A stretch of 64,000 nt of DNA, from contig JALNZC010000008.1 of NCBI GenBank assembly GCA_023229525.1, positions 1-64,000 on the forward strand, read 5' to 3'. This document shows, one piece after another, positions 52,463 to 60,598 of the stretch (its first letter is position 1; the number at the start of each line of letters is the position of its first letter). The notes under the pieces were generated by a model. It had not been told where the DNA came from, ran no database searches, and worked only from the letters and a program-made list of their open reading frames with translations. Source of the stretch: Bacteroidales bacterium. Lineage in GTDB: Bacteria > Bacteroidota > Bacteroidia > Bacteroidales > FEN-979. The position numbers and the translations under genes are program-made.

Positions 52463-53593
52463 TCAACGATTTAAAAATTCAAGCACATTCTGTGTTATAT
52501 AAGTCAATTGAACTTCATCCAATTCTGTATGCATAGGTAAAGAGAAAACGTTTGCACACAGATACTCGGTCACTGGAAAATCGCCCGCCTTGTAACGGGG
52601 ATCAAGATATGCTTTTTGCATATGCAATGGAACGGGATAATAAATCATGGCAGGAATTTCACAGGATGCAAGATACTCAATTAATGCCTTCCTGTCAATG
52701 CTTTTCGCGATCATTGTATATTGGTGGAAAACATGGTTCGATTTTGGATACCGGGAAGGGATTTTTAATTTTGGTTGATTTACAAAAGCTTTATCATAGA
52801 AATCGGCGGCAATGCGACGTTTTGCAGCATATTCATCAAGATTGGAAAGTTTCGCATTCAGAATAGCAGCCTGAATGCTGTCAAGACGTGAATTTACACC
52901 AATGTAATCATGATAGTATCGGACTGTCATACCATGATTTACAACAACGCGCATCTGTCTGGCGAGATCGTCGTCGTTAGTGAATATCGCGCCGCCATCG
53001 CCATAGCAACCCAGATTTTTAGAAGGGAAAAATGATGTACATCCGATATGGCCGATTGTCCCAGCCTTTTTCTTTGATCCATCATTGAAATAGTAGTCGG
53101 AACCGATAGCCTGGCAATTATCTTCGATCACATAAAGATCATGTTTTTGGGCGATGTTCATGATCTCTTCCATGGGCGCAGTTTGTCCGAAAAGATGTAC
53201 CGGAACAATGGCCCTGGTTTTTGGGGTAATGGCACGTTCTATGGCCAGGGGGTCAATATTGAAAGTATCGGGATCGACATCCACAAGAACCGGTGTGAGC
53301 TTAAGGAGCGCAATAACTTCGGCGGTGGCAATAAAAGTAAAAGAGGAGGTGATCACCTCATCACCCGGCTGAAGACCCAGTGACATCATGGAAACCTGAA
53401 GGGCATCGGTACCATTGGCACAAGGGATGACATGTTTCACCCCCAGGTATTTTTCAAGATTTTCCTGGAATTTTTTTACTGCCGGACCGTTAATAAATGC
53501 ACAGGAATCGATGACCTCCTGAATTCCCTTGTCAATCTCCGTTTTGATATTCAGGTATTGACCATGTAAGTCAACCATCTGGAGTTTCTTCAT
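52463..53593 (-). CDS. wbpE: 3-keto-uronate 3-aminotransferase, WbpE/WlbC type (DegT/DnrJ/EryC1/StrS family)
   Basis: PLP-dependent enzyme that aminates the 3-keto sugar made by WbpB, using glutamate. 376 residues: MVDLHGQYLNIKTEID start, CANGTDALQVSMMSLGLQPGDEVITSSFTFIATAEVI, IEDNCQAIGSDY with the PLP-contacting Asp, and the PLP lysine in SFFPSKNLGCYGDGGAIFTND. HPKxNHVxHQYT-type ending (SNHVFHQYTMIA). First gene of the leftward wbpE-wbpD-wbpB-galE group with its own promoter element. Confidence 0.9.
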   Translation of the reverse strand: MKKLQMVDLHGQYLNIKTEIDKGIQEVIDSCAFINGPAVKKFQENLEKYLGVKHVIPCANGTDALQVSMMSLGLQPGDEVITSSFTFIATAEVIALLKLTPVLVDVDPDTFNIDPLAIERAITPKTRAIVPVHLFGQTAPMEEIMNIAQKHDLYVIEDNCQAIGSDYYFNDGSKKKAGTIGHIGCTSFFPSKNLGCYGDGGAIFTNDDDLARQMRVVVNHGMTVRYYHDYIGVNSRLDSIQAAILNAKLSNLDEYAAKRRIAADFYDKAFVNQPKLKIPSRYPKSNHVFHQYTMIAKSIDRKALIEYLASCEIPAMIYYPVPLHMQKAYLDPRYKAGDFPVTEYLCANVFSLPMHTELDEVQLTYITQNVLEFLNR

Positions 53594-53633
53594 TACGAAT
53601 AGTCTTAAAATTGATTGGTAAAAGAAATATCTG

Positions 53634-53641
53634 CAAATTTA
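53634..53641 (-). promoter_or_regulatory. Predicted -7 promoter element of the wbpE-D-B-galE group
   Basis: Reads TAAATTTG on the minus strand, a TAnnTTTG match 40 bases before the wbpE start. Confidence 0.4.
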
Positions 53642-53723
53642 AAATTATTGCTCATGAAGGGCTAATTATTTTTAATTTTAGAAATTGGTTCTTAAAAGTA
53701 AATGGAATAAAACCCAGAATAAT

Positions 53724-54380
53724 ATGAAAAAGTTTGCTATTGTTTTAGCCGGTTGTGGTGTATTTGACGGTGCTGAGATTCAGGAAGCAGTTTTGACACT
53801 GCTTGCCATTGACAAGTTGGGAGCAGGATATCAGTGTTTTGCGCCCGATATTCTGCAGCACCATGTTTTGAATCATATTACCGGAAAGGAAATGAACGAA
53901 AAACGGAATGTATTGGTAGAATCGGCTCGTATTGCCCGGGGGAATATTAAACCCATGAACGCATTTATAGCCGCTGAATACGATGCTCTTATTTTTCCTG
54001 GTGGATTCGGATGTGCAAAAAATTTAAGCACCTGGGCTTTTGAAGGGGATCAATGTAAGGTTAACCCCGATGTTGAAAAAGCTGTCAGATCCATGTTTGA
54101 GGCTAAAAAACCCATCGGAGCCATGTGCATTGCCCCGGTAATCCTGGGAAAATTGTTCAAGGGGTCGAATTTCACTACCGGAAATGATCCTTCTTCAGGT
54201 TCCTTTATCCGGAAAATGGGCAACAAATATACACTGGCAGGCCATGGAGAAGTGGTCGTTGATAAAGTAAGGAACTTATTCACGACACCATGTTATATGC
54301 TGGATGCCACGATCAGCCAGATAGCCGAAGGGACTGAAAATATTGTCAGGGGAATTATAAAAGTGATAGGAGATAAGTGA
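53724..54380 (+). CDS. elbB: ElbB-like glyoxalase/DJ-1 superfamily protein
   Basis: A 218-residue protein of the type-1 glutamine-amidotransferase-like (DJ-1/PfpI) superfamily, reported as a glyoxalase and once tied to isoprenoid synthesis. Start chosen at the ATG at 53724 (MKKFAIVLAGCGVFDGAEIQEAVL). Family blocks: VLAGCGVFDGAEI at the N-terminus, ALIFPGGFGCAKNLSTWAF, and the nucleophile-elbow Cys in IGAMCIAPVIL. The final six residues (KVIGDK) and stop are encoded by a 7-bp tandem array, so the C-terminus differs from usual. A single gene, convergent with buk. Confidence 0.93.
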   Translation: MKKFAIVLAGCGVFDGAEIQEAVLTLLAIDKLGAGYQCFAPDILQHHVLNHITGKEMNEKRNVLVESARIARGNIKPMNAFIAAEYDALIFPGGFGCAKNLSTWAFEGDQCKVNPDVEKAVRSMFEAKKPIGAMCIAPVILGKLFKGSNFTTGNDPSSGSFIRKMGNKYTLAGHGEVVVDKVRNLFTTPCYMLDATISQIAEGTENIVRGIIKVIGDK

Positions 54381-54388
54381 TAGGAGAA
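54361..54388. repeat. Short tandem array, 7-bp period (ATAGGAG type), over the elbB stop codon
   Basis: Two near-identical 14-bp copies, AAGTGATAGGAGAT (54361-54374) and AAGTGATAGGAGAA (54375-54388), each of two 7-bp units. The stop TGA (54378-54380) lies in the second copy. The unit ATAGGAG also occurs, twice, at the galE end. Confidence 0.8.
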
Positions 54389-54418
54389 ACAGAATATTTT
54401 GGTGTACTTCTTTTATCG

Positions 54419-55495
54419 TTATAGATATTCTTTCACTTCCAGTTCCCCACGCAGCACCATCAGCCCATTGATTGCCAGGGCGCGCATTTCATCTTCTCCC
54501 GGATAGATATGAATTGGAGCCAATTTATAGACCCGTTCCTGAATCCAGTTAACGAAGTTTTTATCATAGGCAATACCTCCGGTAATGAGGATGGCATCCA
54601 CTTCGCATTTCAAAACCGTGTACATTTCCCCGATCAGTTTTGATACCTGGTAGGCCATTGCATGATAGATAAGTTCAGCCTTGGTATCACCGGTACCTAC
54701 CATTTTCTCCACTTCCGCAGCATCGTTTGTTCCAAGGTAAGCAACCAATCCACCTTCACCCTTAACCATTTTCTGTGCTTCCTTAAGCGTGTACTTTCCG
54801 CTGAAACAAAACCTGACCAGTTCCCCTATCGGCAGTGTTCCACTTCGCTCAGGGCTGAAGGGTCCTTCGCCGTCGAGGCCCTGGTTAACATCGACCACCC
54901 TCCCTTTTCGATGCGCTCCGACCGTGATGCCACCGCCGAGGTGTACCACAATCAAGTTAAGATCTTCATATTTCCTGTGCGTCGATTTTGCAAAATCCCG
55001 TGCGACAGCTTTCTGATTCAGCGCATGGAAAATAGAAATTCTCTGAAAAAATGGATGACCCGCAATACGGGCAATATCATCCAGTTCATCGACAACAATC
55101 GGGTCGACGATATATGCTTTGGCATTAGGCAGCGTCTTTACAAGATCATGAGCGATGAGCCCGCCAAGGTTACTGGCATGTTCTCCAAGCGGACTGTTTT
55201 TCAGATCATGAACCATGGCTTCATTGACTTCATAAACTCCCGATGGAATCGGTTTTAGCAGTCCCCCTCTTCCCATCACGGCAAGAACGAAATCCAACTG
55301 AATATCGGCCTCCTTGAGTTGCTGAAGGATGATGTCCTTTCGGAACTGGAATTGATCTGTAATCTTAGAAAATTGAGACAGTTCTTCCGGCGTATGTTTG
55401 ATATTTTTCAGAAAGACAGGGTCTGTGTTCTGGTAAACAGCAATTTTTGTCGATGTGGAACCTGGATTGATAGCAAGAACCCTGATATCTTTCAT
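54419..55495 (-). CDS. buk: Butyrate kinase
   Basis: Converts butyryl phosphate (or branched-chain acyl phosphates) and ADP to the acid and ATP. Start chosen at the ATG at 55493-55495 (MKDIRVLAINPGSTSTKIAVYQ); upstream codons overlap the permease gene. 358 residues: ASKHA start as quoted, GRGGLLKPIPSGVYEVNEAM, NLIVVHLGGGITVGAHRKGRVVDVN, GPFSPERSGTLP and ILITGGIAYD near the end. The length is typical of Buk. Last gene of ptb-permease-buk. Confidence 0.95.
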   Translation of the reverse strand: MKDIRVLAINPGSTSTKIAVYQNTDPVFLKNIKHTPEELSQFSKITDQFQFRKDIILQQLKEADIQLDFVLAVMGRGGLLKPIPSGVYEVNEAMVHDLKNSPLGEHASNLGGLIAHDLVKTLPNAKAYIVDPIVVDELDDIARIAGHPFFQRISIFHALNQKAVARDFAKSTHRKYEDLNLIVVHLGGGITVGAHRKGRVVDVNQGLDGEGPFSPERSGTLPIGELVRFCFSGKYTLKEAQKMVKGEGGLVAYLGTNDAAEVEKMVGTGDTKAELIYHAMAYQVSKLIGEMYTVLKCEVDAILITGGIAYDKNFVNWIQERVYKLAPIHIYPGEDEMRALAINGLMVLRGELEVKEYL

Positions 55496-55505
55496 TCGAA
55501 AATTA

Positions 55506-57044
55506 TTATTTTGGCGTTTGATTAATTTTTCGCTGTTTGCTATGGTTAATGCCATAAGAAAAATAGATGATAAACCCGATGGCCATCCAAACTATCAAAC
55601 GTAGCCAGGTATCGAAAGGAAGGGCCAACATCTGAATCAGACAGATCAGGGCGCCGAGGAGTGGTAAAACGGGGACAAAGGGAGTACGAAAAGGACGGTG
55701 GATATCAGGTCTTGTTTTTCTCAGAACGACGATGCTGACACAAACTATGGCAAAGGCAAGCAGAGTGCCAATGGATACCAGTTCACCAAGGATACTTATC
55801 GGCAATATACCAGCCAGCACAATGGCCACACAACCGGTGAGAATGGTGCTGATGTGGGGAGTTTTAAATCTTGGATGGACTCTGGAGAAGACCGGTGGAA
55901 GCAACCCATCCTTCGCCATTGTAAAAAATATTCTTGGTTGTCCCAAAAGCATCACCAGTATAACAGAGCTCAGGCCCGCAATAGCTGCAATTTTCACAAT
56001 CGGGCGAAGCCAGAACATTCCCTTTCCCATTGCATTCACTCCCACGGCGACAGGATCGGATACGTTGAGCGTAGTATAACTGACAATACCTGTAAGAACG
56101 ATTGCAACCAGGATATAGAGAATGGTAGAAACACTCAGTGATCCGAGAATTCCGATGGGCATGTCCCGTTGCGGATTCCTTGCTTCCTGCGCTGCCGTTG
56201 ATACTGCATCGAAACCGATATAGGCAAAGAAAATTACCCCGGCTCCCCGGAGTATTCCGCTCCAGCCAAAATGACCCCATTCACCGGTATTTTTTGGAAT
56301 AAAAGGATGCCAGTTCCCGGAATATACAAAGGCGAACCCAATTGCAATAAACAGGATAATGACCGAAACCTTGGTAATCACCATAATGTTATTAAAGTTG
56401 GCGGATTCCCTGATTCCGATAACAAGCAATACTGTCAAAATAGCAATGATTGACATGGCCGGCAGGTTAATGATCGCTGTTACATGGGGTAATGTCTCAA
56501 CATTAACCCCTTGAGCGGTCAGACCTGCTGTCAGGTTTTTTGTTAACTCCTGCCACCCGACCTTAGGAACATCAACAAGGATAGATCCCGTTGCAGCCGT
56601 AAGCGCGGTTGGAATGTAAATGTCAAAATCCTTCAGAAAACTGACAACATAACCCGACCAACCAACGGATACCGTTGAAGCTGCGAAGAGATATTCAAGA
56701 ATCAGATCCCATCCTATAATCCAGGCGAGAAACTCGCCTAATGTCGCATAGGAGTATGTGTATGCGCTGCCGGAGATGGGTATCATTGAAGCAAATTCAG
56801 CATAGCATAGACCCGCAAATGCACATGCGACTCCTGAAATGATAAACGAAATGACGATTGCGGGTCCGGCATATTGAGCTGCAGCCTGTCCTGTCAGAAC
56901 AAAAATCCCTGCACCAATTATCGCGCCTATCCCGAGGGTGGTAAGGTTAAGCCCGGTAAGGGTCTTCTTTAATCCTGATTTGTTGTCTTTTGCCTCCTGG
57001 AGTAAATCTCCGAGTGATTTTGTAATAAACAGATTCCGGGCCAT
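55506..57044 (-). CDS. APC-family amino acid permease
   Basis: A 512-residue cationic-amino-acid-type transporter of the inner membrane with about 13-14 transmembrane helices. The first helix has GLNLTTLGIGAIIGAGIFVLTGQAAAQYAGPA with the substrate-binding Gly-Ala-Gly-Ile-Phe block, and FFAYIGFDAVSTAAQEARNPQRDMPIGI is the characteristic helix 6-7 region. Length and topology resemble the YfnA/CAT transporters. It lies between ptb and buk, 22 bases after ptb and 10 before buk, so the amino acid it imports may feed the acids made there (for example branched-chain ones). Substrate not readable from sequence. Confidence 0.92.
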   Translation of the reverse strand: MARNLFITKSLGDLLQEAKDNKSGLKKTLTGLNLTTLGIGAIIGAGIFVLTGQAAAQYAGPAIVISFIISGVACAFAGLCYAEFASMIPISGSAYTYSYATLGEFLAWIIGWDLILEYLFAASTVSVGWSGYVVSFLKDFDIYIPTALTAATGSILVDVPKVGWQELTKNLTAGLTAQGVNVETLPHVTAIINLPAMSIIAILTVLLVIGIRESANFNNIMVITKVSVIILFIAIGFAFVYSGNWHPFIPKNTGEWGHFGWSGILRGAGVIFFAYIGFDAVSTAAQEARNPQRDMPIGILGSLSVSTILYILVAIVLTGIVSYTTLNVSDPVAVGVNAMGKGMFWLRPIVKIAAIAGLSSVILVMLLGQPRIFFTMAKDGLLPPVFSRVHPRFKTPHISTILTGCVAIVLAGILPISILGELVSIGTLLAFAIVCVSIVVLRKTRPDIHRPFRTPFVPVLPLLGALICLIQMLALPFDTWLRLIVWMAIGFIIYFSYGINHSKQRKINQTPK

Positions 57045-57066
57045 AAGATGGATTGGGTTAGTGAGG

Positions 57067-57993
57067 CTAAATGGCAGCAGCCATCACAATACTGGCCTGC
57101 TTTGATTCTTCGGTATCAGAACGGGAGGTCAGCACAATAGGGGCGGCAGCTCCAAGAACAACGGCAGCCAGCTTGGCGTTCGCTGAAAAGCCAAACGCTT
57201 TATAGAGAATATTACCGGCTTCGATGTCCGGGACAATAAGCAGGTCGGCATCACCAGCCACATCACTGACGATTCCTTTATGTTTTGCACTGGCCGCGCT
57301 TACGGCATTATCATAAGCAAGGGGACCATCAATAATGCAATTTTTTATTTGACCGCGTTGGCCCATTTTCGATAACATGGCTGCTTCGAGCGTGGCCGGC
57401 ATGGCTTCATTGACCATTTCGACGGCAGCAAGTACTGCAACCTTGGGTCTGGTATATCCAAGTTTGTTCATAAAATCAACGGCATTGACTGTAAGCGCCA
57501 CCTTGGTCTTGAAGTCCGGAGCCGGGATCATTGCAGCATCTGTCAAACCAAGTAACTTATGATAGGTAGGCACTTCAAAAAGGGCGAAATGGGATAATAC
57601 GTCTCCTTTACGGAGCCCGACTTCTTTATCAAGCACCCCCCGGAGAAATATTGCAGTAGGCACGTTCCCTTTCATAAGAATATCGGCCTCCTTGTTACGA
57701 ACCATTTTAACTGCAATTCTTACCGAATTTGCATCGACTTCTTCATTGATGATTTTCATTCCGCTGACATCCAGATTCAATTTAATCGCCAGATCACGTA
57801 TTTTTTTCTCATTCCCGACCAGGATGGCTTCCACAAGCCCCATTTTATCAACGGCACAAATGGCTTCCAGGCAATGCTCATCGTGAGCGACGGCCACAGC
57901 CAGTTTCTTTTTCCCCGATTTTTTCGCCAGGGCATTGAGATCGGTAAGTTTCGTCAAACAAGCAGTTTCGGTTTTTCCCGTTGTCATAGTCAT
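57067..57993 (-). CDS. ptb: Phosphate butyryltransferase
   Basis: Turns butyryl-CoA (or branched acyl-CoA) and phosphate into the acyl phosphate used by Buk. 308 residues of the PTA_PTB family: VAVAHDEHCLEAICAVDKMGLVEAILVGN near the start, ADILMKGNVPTAIFLRGVLDKEVGLRKGDVLSH in the middle, and NILYKAFGFSANAKLAAVVLGAAAPIVLTSRSDTEESK at the end, the typical Ptb C-terminal block. The start ATG (57991-57993) has a canonical AGGAGG ribosome-binding site (58004-58009) 10 bases upstream, which is rare in this phylum. First gene of the unit. Confidence 0.94.
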   Translation of the reverse strand: MTMTTGKTETACLTKLTDLNALAKKSGKKKLAVAVAHDEHCLEAICAVDKMGLVEAILVGNEKKIRDLAIKLNLDVSGMKIINEEVDANSVRIAVKMVRNKEADILMKGNVPTAIFLRGVLDKEVGLRKGDVLSHFALFEVPTYHKLLGLTDAAMIPAPDFKTKVALTVNAVDFMNKLGYTRPKVAVLAAVEMVNEAMPATLEAAMLSKMGQRGQIKNCIIDGPLAYDNAVSAASAKHKGIVSDVAGDADLLIVPDIEAGNILYKAFGFSANAKLAAVVLGAAAPIVLTSRSDTEESKQASIVMAAAI

Positions 57994-58046
57994 TGCAGTC
58001 TTTCCTCCTGAAATTTTTATGGTGTTAACAATTGGTTATTAACAGG

Positions 58047-58077
58047 CAAACCTACATGAATTTTAGCAAACTGACAA
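58047..58077 (-). promoter_or_regulatory. Predicted promoter of ptb
   Basis: On the minus strand TAGGTTTG (complement of 58047-58054) is a -7 match with TTG (complement of 58075-58077) 20 bases upstream as a -33 match. The leader is about 50 bases. Confidence 0.45.
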
Positions 58078-58111
58078 GCAGTCACAAAAAAAAATGGTTT
58101 CAAAATATTTC

Positions 58112-58119
58112 TACCTTTG
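58112..58119 (+). promoter_or_regulatory. Predicted -7 promoter element of tnaA
   Basis: TACCTTTG, a TAnnTTTG match, 24 bases before the tnaA ATG at 58144. With the ptb promoter it forms a compact divergent control region (57994-58143). No TnaC-type leader peptide is visible. Confidence 0.45.
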
Positions 58120-58143
58120 TTGCACCTTGTTAAAGTCAATCGT

Positions 58144-59517
58144 ATGGATTTACCTTTTTCAGAGTCCTATAAGATCAAGATGGTAGAACCCATCCGAAAA
58201 AGCAATCGCGAAGAACGTGAGCGGTGGATCAAAGAAGCTGGTTACAATCTTTTCAGGTTGAAAAGCGAACAGGTTTTTATCGACCTGCTGACCGATTCCG
58301 GAACCGGCGCAATGAGTGATAAACAATGGTCGGAATTGATCATGGGTGATGAAAGTTATGCCGGGGCTTCATCCTATTATAAAATGAAAAATGCCATCAG
58401 TGACCTTCTTGGGTTTGAATATTTTCTTCCAACCCATCAAGGGCGGGCAGCCGAAAATGTATTGTTTTCGGTCCTGATCAAAGAAGGTGATATCATTCCG
58501 GGCAACTCCCATTTTGATACCACCAAAGGACATATTGAATTCCGTAAAGCATTTGCAGTGGATTGCACCATTGATGAAGCTTTTGACACAACGTTGTCTC
58601 ATCCTTTCAAGGGTAATGTCGACCCGGAAAAACTCGAAAATGTGCTGAAAAAGCATAGGGATAAAATCCCGTTCATCATCATAACCGTTACCTGTAATTC
58701 ATCAGGAGGACAACCTGTATCGATTGAGAATCTGAAAATGGTTCGTCAGTTGGCTGATAAATATGGAAAAACGGTGGTATACGATTCAGCGCGGTTCGCA
58801 GAAAATGCCTATTTCATCAAACTCCGGGAGCCGGGTTACAGGGATAAAACGATCCGTGAAATTGTACGGGAAATGTTTTCCTTTGCCGATGTTATGACCA
58901 TGAGCTCCAAGAAGGATGCCATCGTGAACATGGGTGGTTTCATCGCCATGCACAGCGCGGAGTTACATTGTAAGGCCAGTGTTTTCAACATCATGTTTGA
59001 AGGCTACATTACCTATGGAGGCATGTCGGGCCGGGATATGAATGCGCTGGCACAGGGTCTATACGAAGGCACTGAATTTGATTACCTGGAAACGCGGATC
59101 AGACAAGTGGAATATCTCGGGAACCGGCTGATGGAATTCGGGATCCCTTTACAACAACCCATTGGCGGACATGCCGTTTTTGTTGATGCCAAACGTTTTC
59201 TCCCCGGTTTACCCAAAGAAGAATTCCAGGCACAATCGTTGGCTGTTGAGCTTTACCGTGAAGCTGGTGTCAGGGGAGTGGAAATCGGGGCATTACTGGC
59301 CGATCGCGACCCAGTGTCACGTGAAAACCGATATCCTGTACTGGAACTTATGCGGTTGGCTATTCCCCGTCGCGTATATACCAATAACCATATGGATGTT
59401 GTTGCTGTTGCATTGAAAAATATATGGGATCGTCGCAATACCATCAACAAAGGTCTTAAAATAGTTAAAGAAGCTCCCATAATGCGTCATTTCACTGTTA
59501 CTCTGGATCTTGCATGA
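58144..59517 (+). CDS. tnaA: Tryptophanase
   Basis: PLP enzyme splitting tryptophan to indole, pyruvate and ammonia. Start chosen at the ATG at 58144 (MDLPFSESYKIKMVEPIRK), giving 457 residues. The PLP lysine lies in MTMSSKKDAIVNMGGF. Tyrosine phenol-lyase is a close relative; the deciding positions favour tryptophanase: YDSARFAENAYF (TPL has DATRCVENAYF), GVRGVEIGALLADRDP (TPL has an Arg in SMERG), and RHFTVTL at the end (TPL has RFFTARF). Other stretches, such as AMSDKQWSELIMGDESYAG, are TPL-like, so the enzyme may sit between the two groups. It overlaps the next gene by 4 bases. Confidence 0.88.
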   Translation: MDLPFSESYKIKMVEPIRKSNREERERWIKEAGYNLFRLKSEQVFIDLLTDSGTGAMSDKQWSELIMGDESYAGASSYYKMKNAISDLLGFEYFLPTHQGRAAENVLFSVLIKEGDIIPGNSHFDTTKGHIEFRKAFAVDCTIDEAFDTTLSHPFKGNVDPEKLENVLKKHRDKIPFIIITVTCNSSGGQPVSIENLKMVRQLADKYGKTVVYDSARFAENAYFIKLREPGYRDKTIREIVREMFSFADVMTMSSKKDAIVNMGGFIAMHSAELHCKASVFNIMFEGYITYGGMSGRDMNALAQGLYEGTEFDYLETRIRQVEYLGNRLMEFGIPLQQPIGGHAVFVDAKRFLPGLPKEEFQAQSLAVELYREAGVRGVEIGALLADRDPVSRENRYPVLELMRLAIPRRVYTNNHMDVVAVALKNIWDRRNTINKGLKIVKEAPIMRHFTVTLDLA

Positions 59518-59987
59518 AGATTATCATGGAGAAATCAAAAAAAAAATCCAGGTATGAGCGTATCTTCGATCAGCTGAAATCCCTGATGGTCAAATCTTCT
59601 GATCCCATCGCCAGGATGGCAACGATCGCGGCGATACTTTATCATAAAATGGATTATTTTTTCTGGACCGGTTTCTATCTGCTGCATGATGGAGAACTCA
59701 TCGTCCAGACCTATCAGGGTCCGGTTGCCTGCCTTGTTTTGCCGCAACATACAGGTGTTTGCTGGGCTGTAATAGACTGGCAGCAAACTATCATCGTTCC
59801 CGATGTTCATCATTTTCCCGGTCACATTGCCTGTGATTCCCGGTCCAATTCCGAAATTGTCGTCCCTGTACGAAATGCCTCGAATGAGATCATAGGGGTG
59901 CTCGACGTGGATAGTAAGGTGTTGAATTCTTTCGACGAAACCGACACCCTGTGGCTTGAAAAAATTGTTACCCTGATTTACAGTTGA
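59514..59987 (+). CDS. msrC: Free methionine-(R)-sulfoxide reductase (GAF domain, fRMsr)
   Basis: Reduces free methionine-R-sulfoxide with a thiol mechanism. A 157-residue GAF-domain protein; all three cysteines used by the family can be placed: GPVACLVL, HTGVCWAVI and GHIACDSRSNSEIVVPV. WTGFYLLHDGELIVQTYQGP is the usual opening. The start ATG overlaps the tnaA stop (ATGA), so the two are translationally coupled, an uncommon pairing. An internal Met (MEKSKKKS) a few codons later could also be the start. Confidence 0.9.
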   Translation: MKIIMEKSKKKSRYERIFDQLKSLMVKSSDPIARMATIAAILYHKMDYFFWTGFYLLHDGELIVQTYQGPVACLVLPQHTGVCWAVIDWQQTIIVPDVHHFPGHIACDSRSNSEIVVPVRNASNEIIGVLDVDSKVLNSFDETDTLWLEKIVTLIYS

Positions 59988-60011
59988 AAAAAAAAGATCT
60001 TTCTGCCCGGC

Positions 60012-60572
60012 ATGAGCTTACTTGAAATTTTCCTGATTGCTCTCGGTCTTTCCATGGACTGTTTCGCTGTTTCCCTCTGTTTTGGTGCAAGCCGGAAGTT
60101 TACATGGAGAGACATTTTGATCATGTCGTTCCTTTTCGGTCTTTTCCAGGGTTTAATGCCGGTGATCGGCTGGCTGGCCGGAAACAGTATACAGTTGTTG
60201 ATTGCATCAGTGGATCATTGGATTGCATTCGGTATACTGCTTTTCATCGGTTTGAAAATGATCTGGCAATCAATCCGGGAAGAGAAAGATAAAGTGACGC
60301 TGGATATCAGAAAATTTTCGGTTTTGCTTACCGTTTCTATTGCCACAAGCATCGATGCCCTGATCACCGGTGTTGGATTCGGTTTCATCCTTGAAAACAT
60401 CGTCGAGGCTTCTGTCATCATTTCCTTAACCACTTTTGTGGTCTCGATGATAGGAGCCAAACTTGGAGAGAAAACCACACTTATTCCTTCACGATGGGCA
60501 GAATTGTTCGGCGGGATTGTACTGATCGGTATCGGACTTAAAATTGTCCTCGAACATCTGGCAATCATCTGA
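60012..60572 (+). CDS. mntP: Manganese efflux pump MntP
   Basis: A 186-residue inner-membrane manganese exporter with six helices in two DUF204 halves. The conserved acidic motifs are GLSMDCFAVSL (helix 1) and ATSIDALITGVGFGF (helix 4), with aspartates for metal passage. Length and topology are as in MntP. In the rightward unit tnaA-msrC-mntP, 24 bases after msrC. A manganese riboswitch (yybP-ykoY type) is not apparent. Confidence 0.92.
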   Translation: MSLLEIFLIALGLSMDCFAVSLCFGASRKFTWRDILIMSFLFGLFQGLMPVIGWLAGNSIQLLIASVDHWIAFGILLFIGLKMIWQSIREEKDKVTLDIRKFSVLLTVSIATSIDALITGVGFGFILENIVEASVIISLTTFVVSMIGAKLGEKTTLIPSRWAELFGGIVLIGIGLKIVLEHLAII

Positions 60573-60598
60573 ATTTAATTCCAGCAATCCTCTGTATT

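Noticed and set aside
54662..55258. A 198-codon open frame on the plus strand inside buk
   Set aside because: Antisense to butyrate kinase, no recognisable domain, no promoter or start context.
58020..58143. TnaC-type regulatory leader peptide before tnaA
   Set aside because: No short frame with the needed Trp codon and following Pro stop context exists before tnaA.
58144..59517. Tyrosine phenol-lyase instead of tryptophanase
   Set aside because: Several stretches are TPL-like, but the residues that set substrate choice (no Arg in the VEIG segment, RHFT ending, DSARFAENAYF) match tryptophanase.
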